The position numbers and the translations under genes are program-made. DNA of 64,000 nt from Incurvaria masculella (lineage: Eukaryota; Arthropoda; Insecta; Lepidoptera; Incurvariidae), in contig OX335644.1 of NCBI GenBank assembly GCA_946894095.1, positions 19,201,595-19,265,594 on the forward strand, written 5' to 3'. Shown piece after piece: positions 1 through 10,939 of this stretch. Numbering within the stretch: position 1 is the first letter of the stretch; the number at the start of each line of letters is the position of its first letter. The notes under the pieces are model-generated. The model made no database searches. It was not told where the DNA came from and saw only the letters and a program-made list of their open reading frames with translations.

Positions 1-158
1 ACTGAATGCAATCAGATGTTATCACGCCCTTAATAGGATCTCCATGCCTATTTTACAGAAACTACTATGGTCACTGCCTCAGATCAAAGAAGATGTGCCG
101 TCTAGCGCAATTACTATGAGAGCCACTGTCTCCAATTTTCTAAAACTATCAACCCAAC
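1..158. other. No gene recognised; left edge
   Basis: The first 45 bases resemble 7197-7240 (both have CTGAATGCAATC and TGTTATCACGCCC), so this is probably part of an interspersed repeat. Nothing else is supported. Confidence 0.3.
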
Positions 159-530
159 TTAGAACGGCCCGTAAGCTATGTTCCCCATACAAACGTAGTT
201 TACTAATCATTTGAAAACACTGTTCCAATTTGCTTGATATTTGGTACATAATATTCGACAATAAATATCTGTGTCTGCACGCTTTTGTTTTACTGAAAAC
301 TCTAAAGCAAGTCAAATAACAGGCAAAAGAAAATCTTCATACAATTTTTTTTTCTCTGTTGTGTGACACTGGATACATTTTTCGAAAAGACAAACACATG
401 CAGACATAGATATTCGTTTCTTCATGTTAAATTCCAAATATCAACAAATTGGAACAGTGTTTTTCAAATAATTAGTAAAATACGTTTCTATGGGGAGCGC
501 AATTTTCTGATGCTTACGGGCCCACCTTAA
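159..530. mobile_element. MITE with long terminal inverted repeats
   Basis: About 90 bp at the left end (from TTAGAACGGCCCGTAAGC) is the inverse of the right end (GCTTACGGGCCCACCTTAA). Inner arms at 173-245 and 425-500 pair almost throughout. The right edge is TTAA and the left TTAG, compatible with a TTAA-targeting non-autonomous transposon with one mutated duplication. No coding capacity. Confidence 0.6.
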
Positions 531-921
531 ACGTACATGCCACAAACAAACATCGTCGCAGACGTATTGGAGGGTATGTGTGGATGGAAACTGACTTGGT
601 TCCCATTTCGAGAGCACATCTGTGCGCTTTGGGGACGTTTGGACTATGTGGCATAGGACGCGATTATGTGCACACTTTGTCCATTCGGCGGAGTCGCGAT
701 CGACCAGACGCCACTTCTCCTTCCATTCTCTTCTGTGGCCGCTGCTACGAGAAATTGATATGTCTGACTGTTCCCCTATTCTCCTATCCGAATCCAACAC
801 ACGCAGAATTCATATCTAAAATATATATTATTGTAATATCAGATAGAAGGTCGGAAAGAAATACCCTGGCTGCTTCGACGCTAGATAGAACAGGCGTACG
901 CTGGGGTACGTAGGTAGAGCG

Positions 922-1148
922 GCATGTAGCTCAGTGGCGTGGGGACTTGCCTAGCATGCCGGAGGTCTGGGTTCAAATCCCCGCTCCTTCATGCACCACT
1001 TTCTTCATTTTCTCTTAATGAGTTGGATCAGTTCATTTCCGCACGAATGCGAGCTGTTCCATCGTTCGGAACCCATTGAAAACTATTCTGGCTAATATAA
1101 TAACGGGAGTTGTGTGGTATTAGCCATCCTTGTCAGGTTGCATAGAGA
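922..1148 (+). mobile_element. tRNA-headed SINE, internally deleted
   Basis: The head has tRNA-like box A (TAGCTCAGTGGCG) and box B (GGGTTCAAATCCC). It then jumps to the SINE 3' end (GTGTGGTATTAGCCATCC). The middle of the body is missing. Confidence 0.75.
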
Positions 1149-1152
1149 AATA

Positions 1153-1446
1153 ACCGGCCAAGTGCGAGTCGGACTCGCACACGAAGGGTTCCGTACCATC
1201 GCAAAAGATTTAACACAAAAAAACGTTTTTTGTATAGGGGCCCATTTAATTTTAAGTATTTTTTAATTTTACCTAAATAGCGGCAAAATAAATACACAAT
1301 CTGTCAAAATTTCAGCTGTCTATCTGTTACGGTTGCTGTACGGGCTGTACCCTGTGACAGACGGACGGACGGACGGACGCACAGCGGAGGCTCAGCGGAG
1401 GCTTAGTAATAGGGTTCCGTTGGCACCCTTTGGGTACGGAACCCTA
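1153..1446 (+). repeat. Lepidopteran GAGTCGGACTCGCAC repeat, copy 1
   Basis: Starts CCGGCCAAGTGCGAGTCGG and ends GGGTACGGAACCCTAAAAA, with an internal (GACG)n tract. It is non-coding, about 295 bp, and recurs at 7812, 22261 and 26950 (plus) and 6301 and 8881 (minus). Confidence 0.8.
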
Positions 1447-1454
1447 AAAAAAGT

Positions 1455-1706
1455 GTTCCTTACCAATATACAAATTTGACCCGAATAAATCACGTTTTTT
1501 TAAGGTTGGGGGGCTTTTTTTAATTTGTTTTTTATTTTTACTATTTGACGTTATAGCGGCAACAGAAATACGTACTCAGTAAAATTTCACCTGTCTACCT
1601 ATAACGGTTCATGAGATACAGCCCTGTGACACACGGATGGACGGACGGACAGCGGAGGCTTAGTAATAGGGTTCCGTTTGGCACCCTTTGGGTACGGAAC
1701 CCTAAA
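1455..1706 (+). repeat. Lepidopteran GAGTCGGACTCGCAC repeat, 5'-truncated copy
   Basis: Lacks the GAGTCGG head but keeps the CCTGTGACACACGGATGG region, the (GACG)n tract and the terminal TACGGAACCCTAAAA. It lies directly behind copy 1 in the same orientation. Confidence 0.7.
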
Positions 1707-1734
1707 AAGGTCCACTGCCCCTACTACTAGGTAG

Positions 1735-1912
1735 GTAGATTAGATGAAAAGATGGTCGAATCGGCAATGAAAAATTGTCCGTATTTTCCATCTAGTTCAA
1801 TGTAGCCGAGCGCAAGGTCCTGGCATGGTACCTGATCATTTCGGGATTTCGGTGTGTTGTGCTATTATCATGACGGTAGTTGTTTGGTATTAGCCATCCA
1901 TGTGAGGTTCCA
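1735..1912 (+). mobile_element. SINE body and 3' end, 5'-truncated
   Basis: Contains GATGGTCGAATCGGCAATG and ends GTATTAGCCATCCATGTGAG, the shared SINE body. Confidence 0.65.
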
Positions 1913-1986
1913 AAAAAAATTAGACTATAAAAAAATCGGCCCCTAATCTAGTGAGTAAGATGTTCGATTCAATCCCAATAACAGGT

Positions 1987-2210
1987 CAGCAGGCCTATTC
2001 CTGGAATTCCGTAATCAGTAATCAGGAATCATGAGGCCAAAAAACCGCTTTTACAGCGGTTTTCGAGGCGATTTTCTTGACGAAAACATTCCAAAGAATA
2101 GTATTTCAATTTAGTCAAGGTTTACCGTCGAAAAAATCGCTTTTAAAGCCGCTATAAAAGCCTGGTAATTCCTGATTCCTGTTTACGGAATTCCAGGAAT
2201 CGGCCTGCTG
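1987..2210. mobile_element. Foldback MITE, 224 bp
   Basis: CAGCAGGCCTATTCCTGGAA at the left is the inverse of TTCCAGGAATCGGCCTGCTG at the right. The inverted arms run about 45 bp, and inner arms (CCGCTTTTACAGCGG) pair again. No coding capacity. An (AGTC)n tract follows at 2214-2234. Confidence 0.65.
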
Positions 2211-2764
2211 TTCTTCAGTCAGTCAGTCAGTCAGCGTGTTTGCGTCCACTGCTGGACATACGCCTCTCCAATTTTTCTCCAGTCCTACCTCAGAGGACGG
2301 TGCTGTTCTTATTAGGTCCAAATGGTCCCAAACAAATGGCACGCAACGCAAGCAAAGCTGACCTTAGGTCACTTATTCACCGATATCGGTTGTAATCACG
2401 CAACAGCTGTTTATCTGTTTATTGATTTTTCTCAAGCAAAACATTGGTTTTTTTTTCGCGTCTTAAATTGACCCTTATTGTTACCTCAATAGATTTCAAA
2501 CGCGGGGCACCTATCGACGCGTACAAGGAGCAAAGTGCGCTCTAGTGCAATGCAATAACGTTGAATTTGCTTTGACCATTCATACATGGGCATGTTTACG
2601 TGTATAACGCGCGGAAAAAAATACCATAGGTCGTCGGATTTAAGCCCCGTTTGCAGTGAAGTTTATTTTTGGCTGACGAAATTCGCGCATGCGTCCTGAG
2701 ATAGGCCTTTTTACATAGATCAACTGACGCTTGTGCATGTTGCATGTGATGGCTGTACTGGTAC

Positions 2765-2960
2765 GGCTCGTAACAGGAGCGCGGGGTCTTGCTTCCCACG
2801 CGAGAGGTTATGGATTCAATCCTCGTCCCGGACATGCACCACTTTCTTTCTTTTTCTAAGTTGGATGGTGCATTTCTTCATGAATGCGAGCTAGTCCAAG
2901 GTTTTGAATCCATATAACACTGTAGGCTCACTAGGGCCTAGATACTGACCCGGGCGGCTC
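2765..2960 (+). mobile_element. SINE, diverged tRNA-headed copy
   Basis: Head GGCTCGTAACAGGAGCGCGG and box B region TGGATTCAATCC, then the TGCACCACTTTCTTTC body, breaking off before the 3' half. Confidence 0.6.
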
Positions 2961-3021
2961 TAACCCTATCAGGTTAGGGCCGCCCGGGTTGGTATACTCA
3001 AGAAAGCGGTGTGCCTATTTT

Positions 3022-3418
3022 GAGCGGCTCGTAGCCTAGTGGCGCGGGGACTGGCCTAGCATACCAGAGGTCTGGGTTCAATTCCGACATGCACCACTTT
3101 TTTTCTCTTTCCGAGATCGATAAGTGCATTTGGTCACGAATGCGAGCTGCTCCATGGTTCGGAATCCATGTAAAACTGTAGGTCCCCTTCTATACTAGGT
3201 GGTAGGGTTTAAGCGGCCCGAGTTGGTACCATCGCATTGGATGAAAAGGTGGTCGAAGCGGCAATGAAAAATGGTCCGTGTTTTCTATCCAGTTCAATGT
3301 AGCCGTGCTCATAAATGGAAGGTCCTGGCATGGCACTTAACTGCTTCGGGAATGTGGTGTATTGGGCTTATATCATAACGGTAGTTGTCTGGTTTTAGCC
3401 ATCCATGTCAGGTCGCAT
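3022..3418 (+). mobile_element. tRNA-headed SINE, near full length
   Basis: Begins GAGCGGCTCGTAGCCTAGTG (box A) with box B GGTTCAATTCC, passes through the body motif GTCGAAGCGGCAATGAAAAA, and ends TAGCCATCCATGTCAGGTCG. About 397 bp. It serves as a reference copy for the family, together with 7285-7692. Confidence 0.8.
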
Positions 3419-3419
3419 G

Positions 3420-3900
3420 CAACACAACAACTATCAAAAGAACAACTATCTCGGCGGAGGTAAGCGTAGTTGCACCGTGGCGAAGCTCCGGCGCCGTCAC
3501 GTCGGATCAGTTCGGTTGTGCCGCGGCGCCGCGCGGACCGGTCGCCGCGCTTCCCTCGCTCGATAGCCAACTTGCTGCGTTGAATATGCGAATTCATTAC
3601 CACTAGCGGCGGTACCCGGGTTCGCATGCAATATTGCTTCTATTTACTGTGTGTTCAACAATATTTTCGTTAATTTTAAACTTTAACGGATGGATAATTT
3701 TCTGTCGCGAACCATATGGTCGCATTGGTTTTCAATTCTGTTTTGCGTCTGTTTTCTGTATCATGGGTTTTTTTATCTATTTGATAGGTAAACCAACAGT
3801 TTAGGTAAAAAAAAGTTTACAAAGGTTATATTTATGAGTAACGCCAGTTATAGGTTTACACGCATGAGCATGTGTAAGACAATATCTGATTATGGTTGAT
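3420..3900. other. Intergenic; GC-rich islet with no supported gene
   Basis: A GC-rich block at 3465-3600 has short open frames on both strands without domain signs or convincing splice sites. The rest is AT-rich. I see no gene. Confidence 0.3.
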
Positions 3901-4129
3901 ATCCAGTTTTCATATGTATTTTTGTGTGTGTGTTGTGGGTTGTGTGTGCATGTGAATACCTACATGTATACCTTTTTTTTTGTAAATGGGAATGGATGGC
4001 TAATTAATTATGGATTCCCGGAGAATCTAGGTACCATGCCAGGACCGTCTCTTTATATGAGAAACAGCTTTATTGAACTGGATTGAATATACGGGCTATC
4101 TTGCCCGTTTCTATCATCTTTAACCATAA

Positions 4130-4310
4130 ACGTTTTGTTATGTGACTGGACATGGATGGCTAATACCAAACCTACTGTCTTGATATTAGCGCAACGAACC
4201 TCATGGGAACTAGGTGGCATGCCAGAACCTTCCTTGCAGGGCTAAATCCTGCCACCTAGTGAGTAAGGAAGGCAGCAAGCATGGAAGGACGGGAGTAGGA
4301 AACGAAACTA
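4130..4310 (-). mobile_element. SINE fragment, antisense
   Basis: GACTGGACATGGATGGCTAA and AGGTGGCATGCCAGAACC are the inverse of the SINE 3' end. A second weaker copy lies at 3985-4085. Confidence 0.6.
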
Positions 4311-4681
4311 GTTGGTACGGGCGCCGGTGGCGTAGCAACTTTACATACAATGTCGGCAGCGCCGGCGGGTGGAATTTACAAGAGTGCGCCATTCTTAGCT
4401 TCTAGCTGGATATCAGGGATGGTAGAGTGGATTTTTAGAAGCATTTTTGGTCAAGGATCATGGGCGCGGAAACGAAGTTTTCTATCTAAAATATTTTTTT
4501 GAAAATATGAAATCCCGTCAGCAATATTAACGTTCGTTCTGTATTCCGACGCGATCCTATATGCGTCGATGCGACGACGATGGCGTGAGTAAGGAAGGCA
4601 CGTAACGTAAGAACTTCAAAGGGGTGTTCTTCTTTAGTGGAACAAACGTTCGATGTTGCGCGTTCCGAATTCATAAGCGAA

Positions 4682-5240
4682 CTAACTGCAGTTAGAACTT
4701 TTACACCAACTCGTTGCTAACCCGCCATACCAATGAGTTTCGATCACAGTTCTCATCCTTCCATGCTCGCTGGGTATCAGCTGGGTATCGCAATCTATAC
4801 TAGGGTGTCCTGACTCCTGCAGGTCTATTCGTGGGGTTCGGTGCCCAGAAATCAGGAATCCTTTAGTCGAGAGAACAGCTTTTGTAGCTGTTTTCTCCGA
4901 CGGATCTAGAGGATCGGTTGGTTCTCCTTTTCGGAATGTCGACGGTGAAGGATCCATTCTCTGCCTGTTCGGCGGAGGTAGAAAGGGGGCCGGAGGGACA
5001 GCTTTATGCAGCTCCGACGAGTATTCTCCATGGTTAAGCTGATAGAACACATAGAGAGAGAGAGAGACCCTACATCCCTTCGGATTTGCCGGGTCTCTAA
5101 TATCTGGGATGGGTCGAGGTCGTCGACGAGACGCACGGCCCGACGCTGTCTCGAGTACATGCAGCCAAGCAAGGTAGGGGAACTAAAGTATACCGTGGAA
5201 TTCAAGCTCGGCCGCGCCCTGCGTCGTTTCACCTCGATTA
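4682..5240 (-). pseudogene. Non-LTR retrotransposon ORF2 3' end, frameshifted
   Basis: On the minus strand the frame shows RRDVGSLS, then (after a frame change at an AG microsatellite near 5060) FYQLNHGEYSSELHKAVPPA. This resembles the extreme C-terminus of insect LINE ORF2 proteins (DxGSLxxFYRxxHGEC). A related fragment lies at 34020-34200. Family assignment is from memory of the motif. Confidence 0.5.
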
Positions 5241-5692
5241 TCGACCGGCAGGGCGTCGCGCCCCTGGGCTACCGGGCGTGGCGTAATGGCCGGACCTATG
5301 ACCGGTGTGCCGAGTCATTGTTTGTCAACACGACGAGCCGACCCACTGTCGATAATCTCGCCCGCTGCTCGCAAGGTCGGTCGTATGCCTACCATTGGAC
5401 AGTATTGTCGCGTGGAAAACAATGGTGGTGTCCGGATCTGCTGGGTAAACACGGACGCCACGCTAGTACTATGACTTATTCTGTGACGACGCCTTGCTGA
5501 CCATTTCAGCCACAGAATAAGTATAGTGCTCGATTAACCCAGGTTGGAGCGCGCCACCTATTTGTCCAAGACTTCTCAGGGTGCGCGCGGCACTTTTGAC
5601 TACCCCTGTCATGAAGGTAGCTCTGAGATTTAAAAATTTGAACAAATCATTTCTTTGTCAATTGGCCAAGGTACAATTTTGCACGCCGACTC

Positions 5693-6229
5693 TTAAGGTG
5701 GCCCAACCCGGCGGGACTAACTCATGCGCGGGCACGGTACAAAACCGTGCTGTTGCGCTCTGGGACCTTCTCTGTTTCAATGAATAAGACAGACTCCATG
5801 ATGAGGAAGATGCAACATGTCCACAAAAAAGACAATGTGCATAGTGTATGATTTGGTAAGATTTACGAAAATTTTAATTACAAAACGACTTATAGCTAAA
5901 AGTAAACCACGACCGCTGTAGTCAAACATCTAACAAAAACCAAATATATTATAAATCTTGATTAAATAAGCTATGTCTGATGACCAATCTTTTAAAGATA
6001 TTCTTACTTTATCATTGCGTAATCCACCTCCAAAGTTATTGTATAAAACGCGCGAAAAACTCGAATTTTCGGACCTTATAACTTAGAAACCAAACACAAT
6101 TTTACAATGCCAACGGTCATCAGACATCTAGTTCGATCAAATAAAGCTATGTTGAGCAAAATTCGGGATCTTTGACAATAAATATGGGCGTGATCTTCTT
6201 TCCCCGTTGAGCGGGATGGGCCGCCTTAA
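5693..6229. mobile_element. TTAA-flanked MITE, copy 1 (537 bp)
   Basis: The ends are TTAAGGTGGCCCAACCCGG and GCGGGATGGGCCGCCTTAA, inverted repeats within TTAA target duplications. That is the signature of piggyBac-type non-autonomous elements. No transposase. The same flanking sequence without the insertion occurs at about 8325-8400. Confidence 0.8.
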
Positions 6230-6300
6230 CTAAACTATCGTAATCGTCTTCCAGGCCCTAACGGTTCCCTACCCCTAAAAGTTGTCAGCTTATAATCATT

Positions 6301-6553
6301 TTTAGGGTTCCGTACCCAAAGGGTGCCAACTGAACCCTATTACTAAGCCTCTACTGTCCGTCCGTCCGTCCTTCCGTCCGTCTGTCCGTCTGTCCGTCTG
6401 CTCACAGGGCTGTATCTCAGTAACCGTAACAGATAGACAGCTGAAATGTTCACAGAGTGTGTATTTATTTTGCCGCTATAACAACAAATGGGTGATTTTT
6501 TTGTATTCGGAACCCTTCGTGTGCGAGTCCGACTCGCACTTGGCCGGTTTTTA
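6301..6553 (-). repeat. Lepidopteran GAGTCGGACTCGCAC repeat, antisense copy
   Basis: Starts TTAGGGTTCCGTACCCAAAG and ends CGAGTCCGACTCGCACTTGG. Includes the CCGT microsatellite tract at 6358-6400. Confidence 0.8.
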
Positions 6554-6654
6554 ATAATTTGAGAAAGCTTAATTCTATGTCCGAATTGTTTTATTTTTAT
6601 GTTAATATCTTAATTTTCCAGAAAAAAAAAATACTTTGAAGGCGGTATGGTTAA

Positions 6655-6792
6655 TCTCACCTGGAATAGTACATACCATCTCATTGAATGATCGATTGTC
6701 GAAGCGGCATTTAAAATTGTCCGTATTTTCTTCCCAGTTCATTGTAACCGTCTATAATGAAAACTAAGTTCTGGCATGGTATTTAGTTAGGT
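6655..6792 (+). mobile_element. SINE 3' part, degraded
   Basis: Contains TCGAAGCGGCATTTAAAATT and TCTGGCATGGTATTTAG. Confidence 0.5.
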
Positions 6793-7060
6793 AAGCGCGG
6801 CATATGGCATACGCCAGTGCCTCACAAGAGGTGCCGGACGACGCTCTAGGTTTTTTGAACGTTCACGGGGACTCAGGAAAGTTTGCAAGCCAGGTGCTTC
6901 TTCACACCATGGTTGTACTTTTGGGGAAATACCTCAACCATAGTTTACCCTATAAATAAAGGATCTAGAGTATCGGTTGGTTCTTATTTTGGGACTATCG
7001 ATAGTTAATTGGTGCATTACCCGCCTGTTCCGCTTTTAGCGATGGTAGAAATGGGACGGT
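6793..7060 (-). repeat. LINE 3'-end repeat (shared with 33483-33650 and 19075-19260)
   Basis: AAGCGCGGCATATGGCATAC and CTTTTGGGGAAATACCTC recur at the two other places. The block GGATCTAGAGTATCGGTTGG links it to the LINE fragment at 4900. Probably a LINE 3' region. Confidence 0.45.
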
Positions 7061-7284
7061 TGGAAAGTTTGAACACAGAGTATGAGGAACAGATATTTAC
7101 TTTTAAATGTTTCAAATATAGCTAGCTTCAAATATCCAAAATAAGTAGTAGTTATTTTTAAAAATAATAAAATAGTTTTACTTACGTCCTTATGGAACTG
7201 AATGCAATCCGGTGTTATCACGCCCTTATTTTGACTGAGGAAACAAGAACGCGTCATTGTAGGGCACTTGATCACCTTATTATC

Positions 7285-7699
7285 GAGCGGCTCGTAGCCT
7301 AGTGGCGCGGGGACTGGCCTAGCGTACCAGAGGCCTGGGTTCAATTCCGACATGCACCACTTTCTTTCTCTTTCCGAGTTCGATAAGTGCATTTCGTCAC
7401 GAATGCGAAGTGCTCCATGCTTCGGAATCCATGTAAAACTGTAGGTCCCCTTCCCCTACTAGGTGGTAGGATTTAAGCACGACCGCGTTGATACCATCGC
7501 ATTGGATGAAAAGATGGTCGAAGCGGCAATGAAAAATTGTCCGTGTTTTCCATTCAGTTCAATGTAGCCGTGCTCATCCTGAGGTCCTGGTCCAAGGTCC
7601 TGGCATGGCACCTAATTCCTTCGGGAATGTGGTGTATTGGGCAAATATCATAACGTTAGTTTTGTGGTATTAGCCATCCATGTCAGGTCGCATAAAAAA
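7285..7699 (+). mobile_element. tRNA-headed SINE, full length with A tail
   Basis: GAGCGGCTCGTAGCCTAGTG, box B GGTTCAATTCC, complete body and a 3' end CATGTCAGGTCGCATAAAA with an A run. Nearly collinear with 3022-3418. Confidence 0.82.
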
Positions 7700-7811
7700 A
7701 TCAATATCCCCTTAAACGCTGGACGGTCACGCTGGAGTGCAGGCCTCGGGCGTCAGGGGCAGATCGTCTCTGGGCGACAGGGTGGCCTATAGAAACACAC
7801 ACGAAATAAAA

Positions 7812-8105
7812 ACCGGCCAAGTGCGAGTCGGACTCGCACACGAAGGGTTCCGTACCATCGTAAAAAAAAACAAAAAAAAAACAAGTTTTTTGTATGGGAG
7901 CCCCCTTTAATTTTAATTATTTTTTAATCTTACCTATTTGTTGTTGTAGCGGCAAAATAAATACACACTCTGTGAAAATTTCAGCTGTCTACCTGTTACG
8001 GTTACTGAGATACAGCCCTGTGACAGACGGACAGACGGACGGACGGACAGCGGAGGCTTAGTAATAGGGTTCCGTTTTTACCCTTTGGGTACGGAACCCT
8101 AAAAA
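7812..8105 (+). repeat. Lepidopteran GAGTCGGACTCGCAC repeat, copy
   Basis: Starts CCGGCCAAGTGCGAGTCGG and ends TACGGAACCCTAAAAA; the (GACG)n tract lies at 8026-8046. Confidence 0.8.
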
Positions 8106-8324
8106 CGCAATGATACTTTTGACCCCAAAGATTGGAAACGGATGCGACCCATTGCATCGTGACCGAATGGTTCATTGTTAATTAACCAGTGGACTGTGGA
8201 CCGCACCAGTGCGATGCCAGTGAAGCGATTATGGTCGTTGATAATATTATTTTCCAAACGGTTATATGTTAAGGCTGTCGTGAAGTCACAGGAAATCTCA
8301 GATTGGAAAATTTAAGGAAATGTA

Positions 8325-8400
8325 TTCTTTGTCCATTGGCCAAGGCACAATTTTGCACGGCGACTGCTATTAACGTAGCGAAATCATCTTCCAGGCCCTA
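8325..8400. other. Related empty site for the TTAA MITE
   Basis: TTGGCCAAGGCACAATTTTG, then CTATTAACG, then TCATCTTCCAGGCCCTAA. The same flanks surround the MITE at 5693-6229. Here only one TTAA is present and no insertion. Confidence 0.75.
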
Positions 8401-8615
8401 ACACACCGCATTCCAGAAGGATTTAGGTGCCATGCCAGGAACCTTAAATTTATGAGCACGGCTGCATTGAACAGTTCGGCATTCGTGACGGAATGCACTT
8501 GTCCAATTATCAAGGGAAAGAAAGTGGTGCATGAAGGTGGCGGGGATATGAACCCCGGCCTATGGCATGCGATGCAAGTCCCTGCGCCACTAAGCTACGA
8601 GCCGCTCAAAGCGCG
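8398..8615 (-). mobile_element. tRNA-headed SINE, antisense, internally deleted
   Basis: Inverse box B (GGGATATGAACCCC) and inverse head (TAAGCTACGAGCCGCTC). The 3' part shows TTAGGTGCCATGCCAGG. Confidence 0.7.
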
Positions 8616-8880
8616 AGGCTGGGGCTAGCTAGCGTGCAACTCTCGAGGAAGAAGTTCACCCTCCGCGCCGGGGGCGTCGCCAGTGCACCCGGCCGGTTGA
8701 ACTAGACTAATTGAAAAGAGACGAGGGTACTTCACTAGTCTCTTTGCTAATTGACTGTCTCATCTTGTCGCTTGTACATTCTATGCATACCCAAACAATA
8801 TACAAACGGGCTGCAACGTTTTATAAATATTATGAGGTACCTGCTTTCAATTAGATGAGTCATAGTATTTATAGTTTTTA

Positions 8881-9142
8881 TCGTTCCATACCCAAAGGGT
8901 GCCAACAGAACCTTATTCCTAAGCATCCGCCGTCCGTCCGTCACAGGGCTGTATATCATTAACCGTAATAGGTAGACAGCTGAAATGTTCACAGAGTGTG
9001 TATTTATTTTGCCGCTATAACAAAGAAGTTAAATAAAAAAATGGGTCCCATACAAAAAAAAATCTGTTTTTTTGGTGTTACATCTTGGACGATGGTACAG
9101 AATCCTTCGAGTGCGAGTCCTACTCGTACTTGGCCTGTTTTA
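8881..9142 (-). repeat. Lepidopteran GAGTCGGACTCGCAC repeat, diverged antisense copy
   Basis: CGTTCCATACCCAAAGGGTG at the left and GTGCGAGTCCTACTCGTACT at the right, with several mismatches. Confidence 0.7.
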
Positions 9143-9218
9143 CTATTCCTTTCTAATATCCCTCGTTTTGAGATACACCGAAAAATTTTCTTACAATCAG
9201 TTGTCGACTTCAGAGCCG

Positions 9219-9560
9219 GTAGTCTCAGTTGTCACCTAAATTGGCGTTTACGGCAAACCGATCGACAGGTGTTTTCAAATGTATGGATAAATTGAAGAGC
9301 GCGCGCAGCGGGCGTTAAGCGAACTAACATTTGCGAGTCCGAGCTTGATTTGACAGCTTACTCAACGTTGCCGTAAATACGTCGACGTTGCCGTTTACGT
9401 CCACTCCGCGTTTTCATACAAATCGGAAGTCCGCGTATGACTTTGACAGCTTGAAGAAATAAAACCACAGAATATCTAGTAAAAACTTGTATGGAGTTTG
9501 GAGAAAACGCCAGTCGATCGGTTTGCCGTAAACGCCAATTTAGGTGAGAACTCAGACTGA
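9219..9560. mobile_element. Foldback MITE, copy 1
   Basis: GTTGTCACCTAAATTGGCG at the left pairs with CGCCAATTTAGGTGAGAAC at the right; the arms continue through CGATCGAC / GTCGATCG. A second copy is at 21533-21889. Non-coding. Confidence 0.7.
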
Positions 9561-9924
9561 CCACTCTGGACTGATTTTTTTTCAAATAAGTAGGTGTGCT
9601 TTGGTCTCGGAAGTTTTGACCATAGATATTTGAAGTAGATTACGGCAGTACTGATATCTCTCGAAATAGACCTTGCACAACGATTTTGTATTCAGGTTTG
9701 GACATTTCTTGGACTGGAAATTCTTCCGAATATGATCTAGATAGCTCGATGGTTAAAGTAGGTGACATTAGGCGCAAGTTCGAATTACACTTCAGACGAA
9801 TGCCCAGACTATTACAGTTAAAAATTTGAATGTAAGTAAACTTCGCGGCGCTGTGATCGTGCCGCATGGCTTTTTTAACCGACTTCAAAAAAAAGGAGGA
9901 GGTTCTCAATTCGTCGGAATCTTT

Positions 9925-10315
9925 TTTTATGTAACTATACATGGATGGCAAACACTAGTATTACTATACCCGTTCTTGACTATACCATCATGTAGCCCAA
10001 CACACCGCATTCCCGAAGGGATTAGGTGCCATGCCAGGACCTTACCTTTAGAAGCACGGCTACATAGAACTGGATGGAAAACACGGCACATTATTCATTG
10101 CCGCGTCGATCTCTTCATCCAATCTTTTCATCCAATTCGATGGTATCAATCCGGGCGGGCTTAGTTAACCCTACCACGCAGTAAACGATCAGGACCCACA
10201 GTTTACATGGATTCCGAACTGTGGGACAGCTCGCACTCGTGACGAAATGCACTTATCAAACTCGGAAAGAGAAAAAAAGTGGTGCATGAGCTGGGTGCGG
10301 ATCGAATCCAAGAAC
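9925..10315 (-). mobile_element. SINE, antisense, near full length
   Basis: Starts at the inverse 3' end (TATACATGGATGGC), contains TTAGGTGCCATGCCAGGACC and ends near inverse box B (GGATCGAATCC). The tRNA-like head is missing or degraded. Confidence 0.7.
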
Positions 10316-10388
10316 TTTATTGTTCTTGATCGAATCCATGACCTTTGCATGGAAATCGACACGGCCAATTCAAATGACGCATCCGACT

Positions 10389-10938
10389 TTAAGGTGGCCC
10401 AACCCGCTCATCTCCCCATACAAAAGGGGAAAGAAGATCACGCCCATATTTCTTGTTAGAAATCCAAAATTTTTCTCAAAATAGCTTTATTTGATCGGAC
10501 TAGATGTCTGATGACCATTGGCATTGTAAAATTGTGTTTGATTTCTAAGATATAAGGTCCGAAAGTTCGAATTTTTCGCGCGTTTTATACAATAACTTTG
10601 GAGGTGGATTACTCAATGATAAAGTAAGAACATCGTAAAAATATTAGTCATCAGACATAGCTTATTTAATCAAGATTTATGATCTATTTGGTTTTTGTTA
10701 GATTTTTGACTATAGCGGTCGTGGTTTACTTTTAGCTATAAGTCGTCTTGAAATTAAAATTTTCGTAAATCTTACCAAATCATACACTATGCACATTGTC
10801 TTTTTTGTGGACATGTTGCATCGTCCTCATCACGGAGCCTGTCTTATTCTTTGAAACAGAGAAGGTCCCAGAGCGCAACAGCACGGTTTTGTACCGTGCC
10901 CGCGAATGAGTTGGGCCCGCCGGGTTGGGCCACCTTAA
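10389..10938. mobile_element. TTAA-flanked MITE, copy 2 (inverted relative to copy 1)
   Basis: Flanked by TTAA at both ends with TTAAGGTGGCCCAACCCGC and GGGTTGGGCCACCTTAA. Internal sequence matches copy 1 in reverse orientation. Confidence 0.8.
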
Positions 10939-10939
10939 A

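Noticed and set aside
3022..3100. tRNA gene
   Set aside because: Has A and B boxes but no proper acceptor stem or anticodon arm; it is the head of a dispersed SINE.
3373..3627. Overlapping frames in a GC-rich islet
   Set aside because: No domain, no consistent splice sites, and overlaps a SINE end.
5006..5500. 164-residue plus-strand frame
   Set aside because: It runs antisense to a recognisable LINE ORF2 end and has no protein signature of its own.
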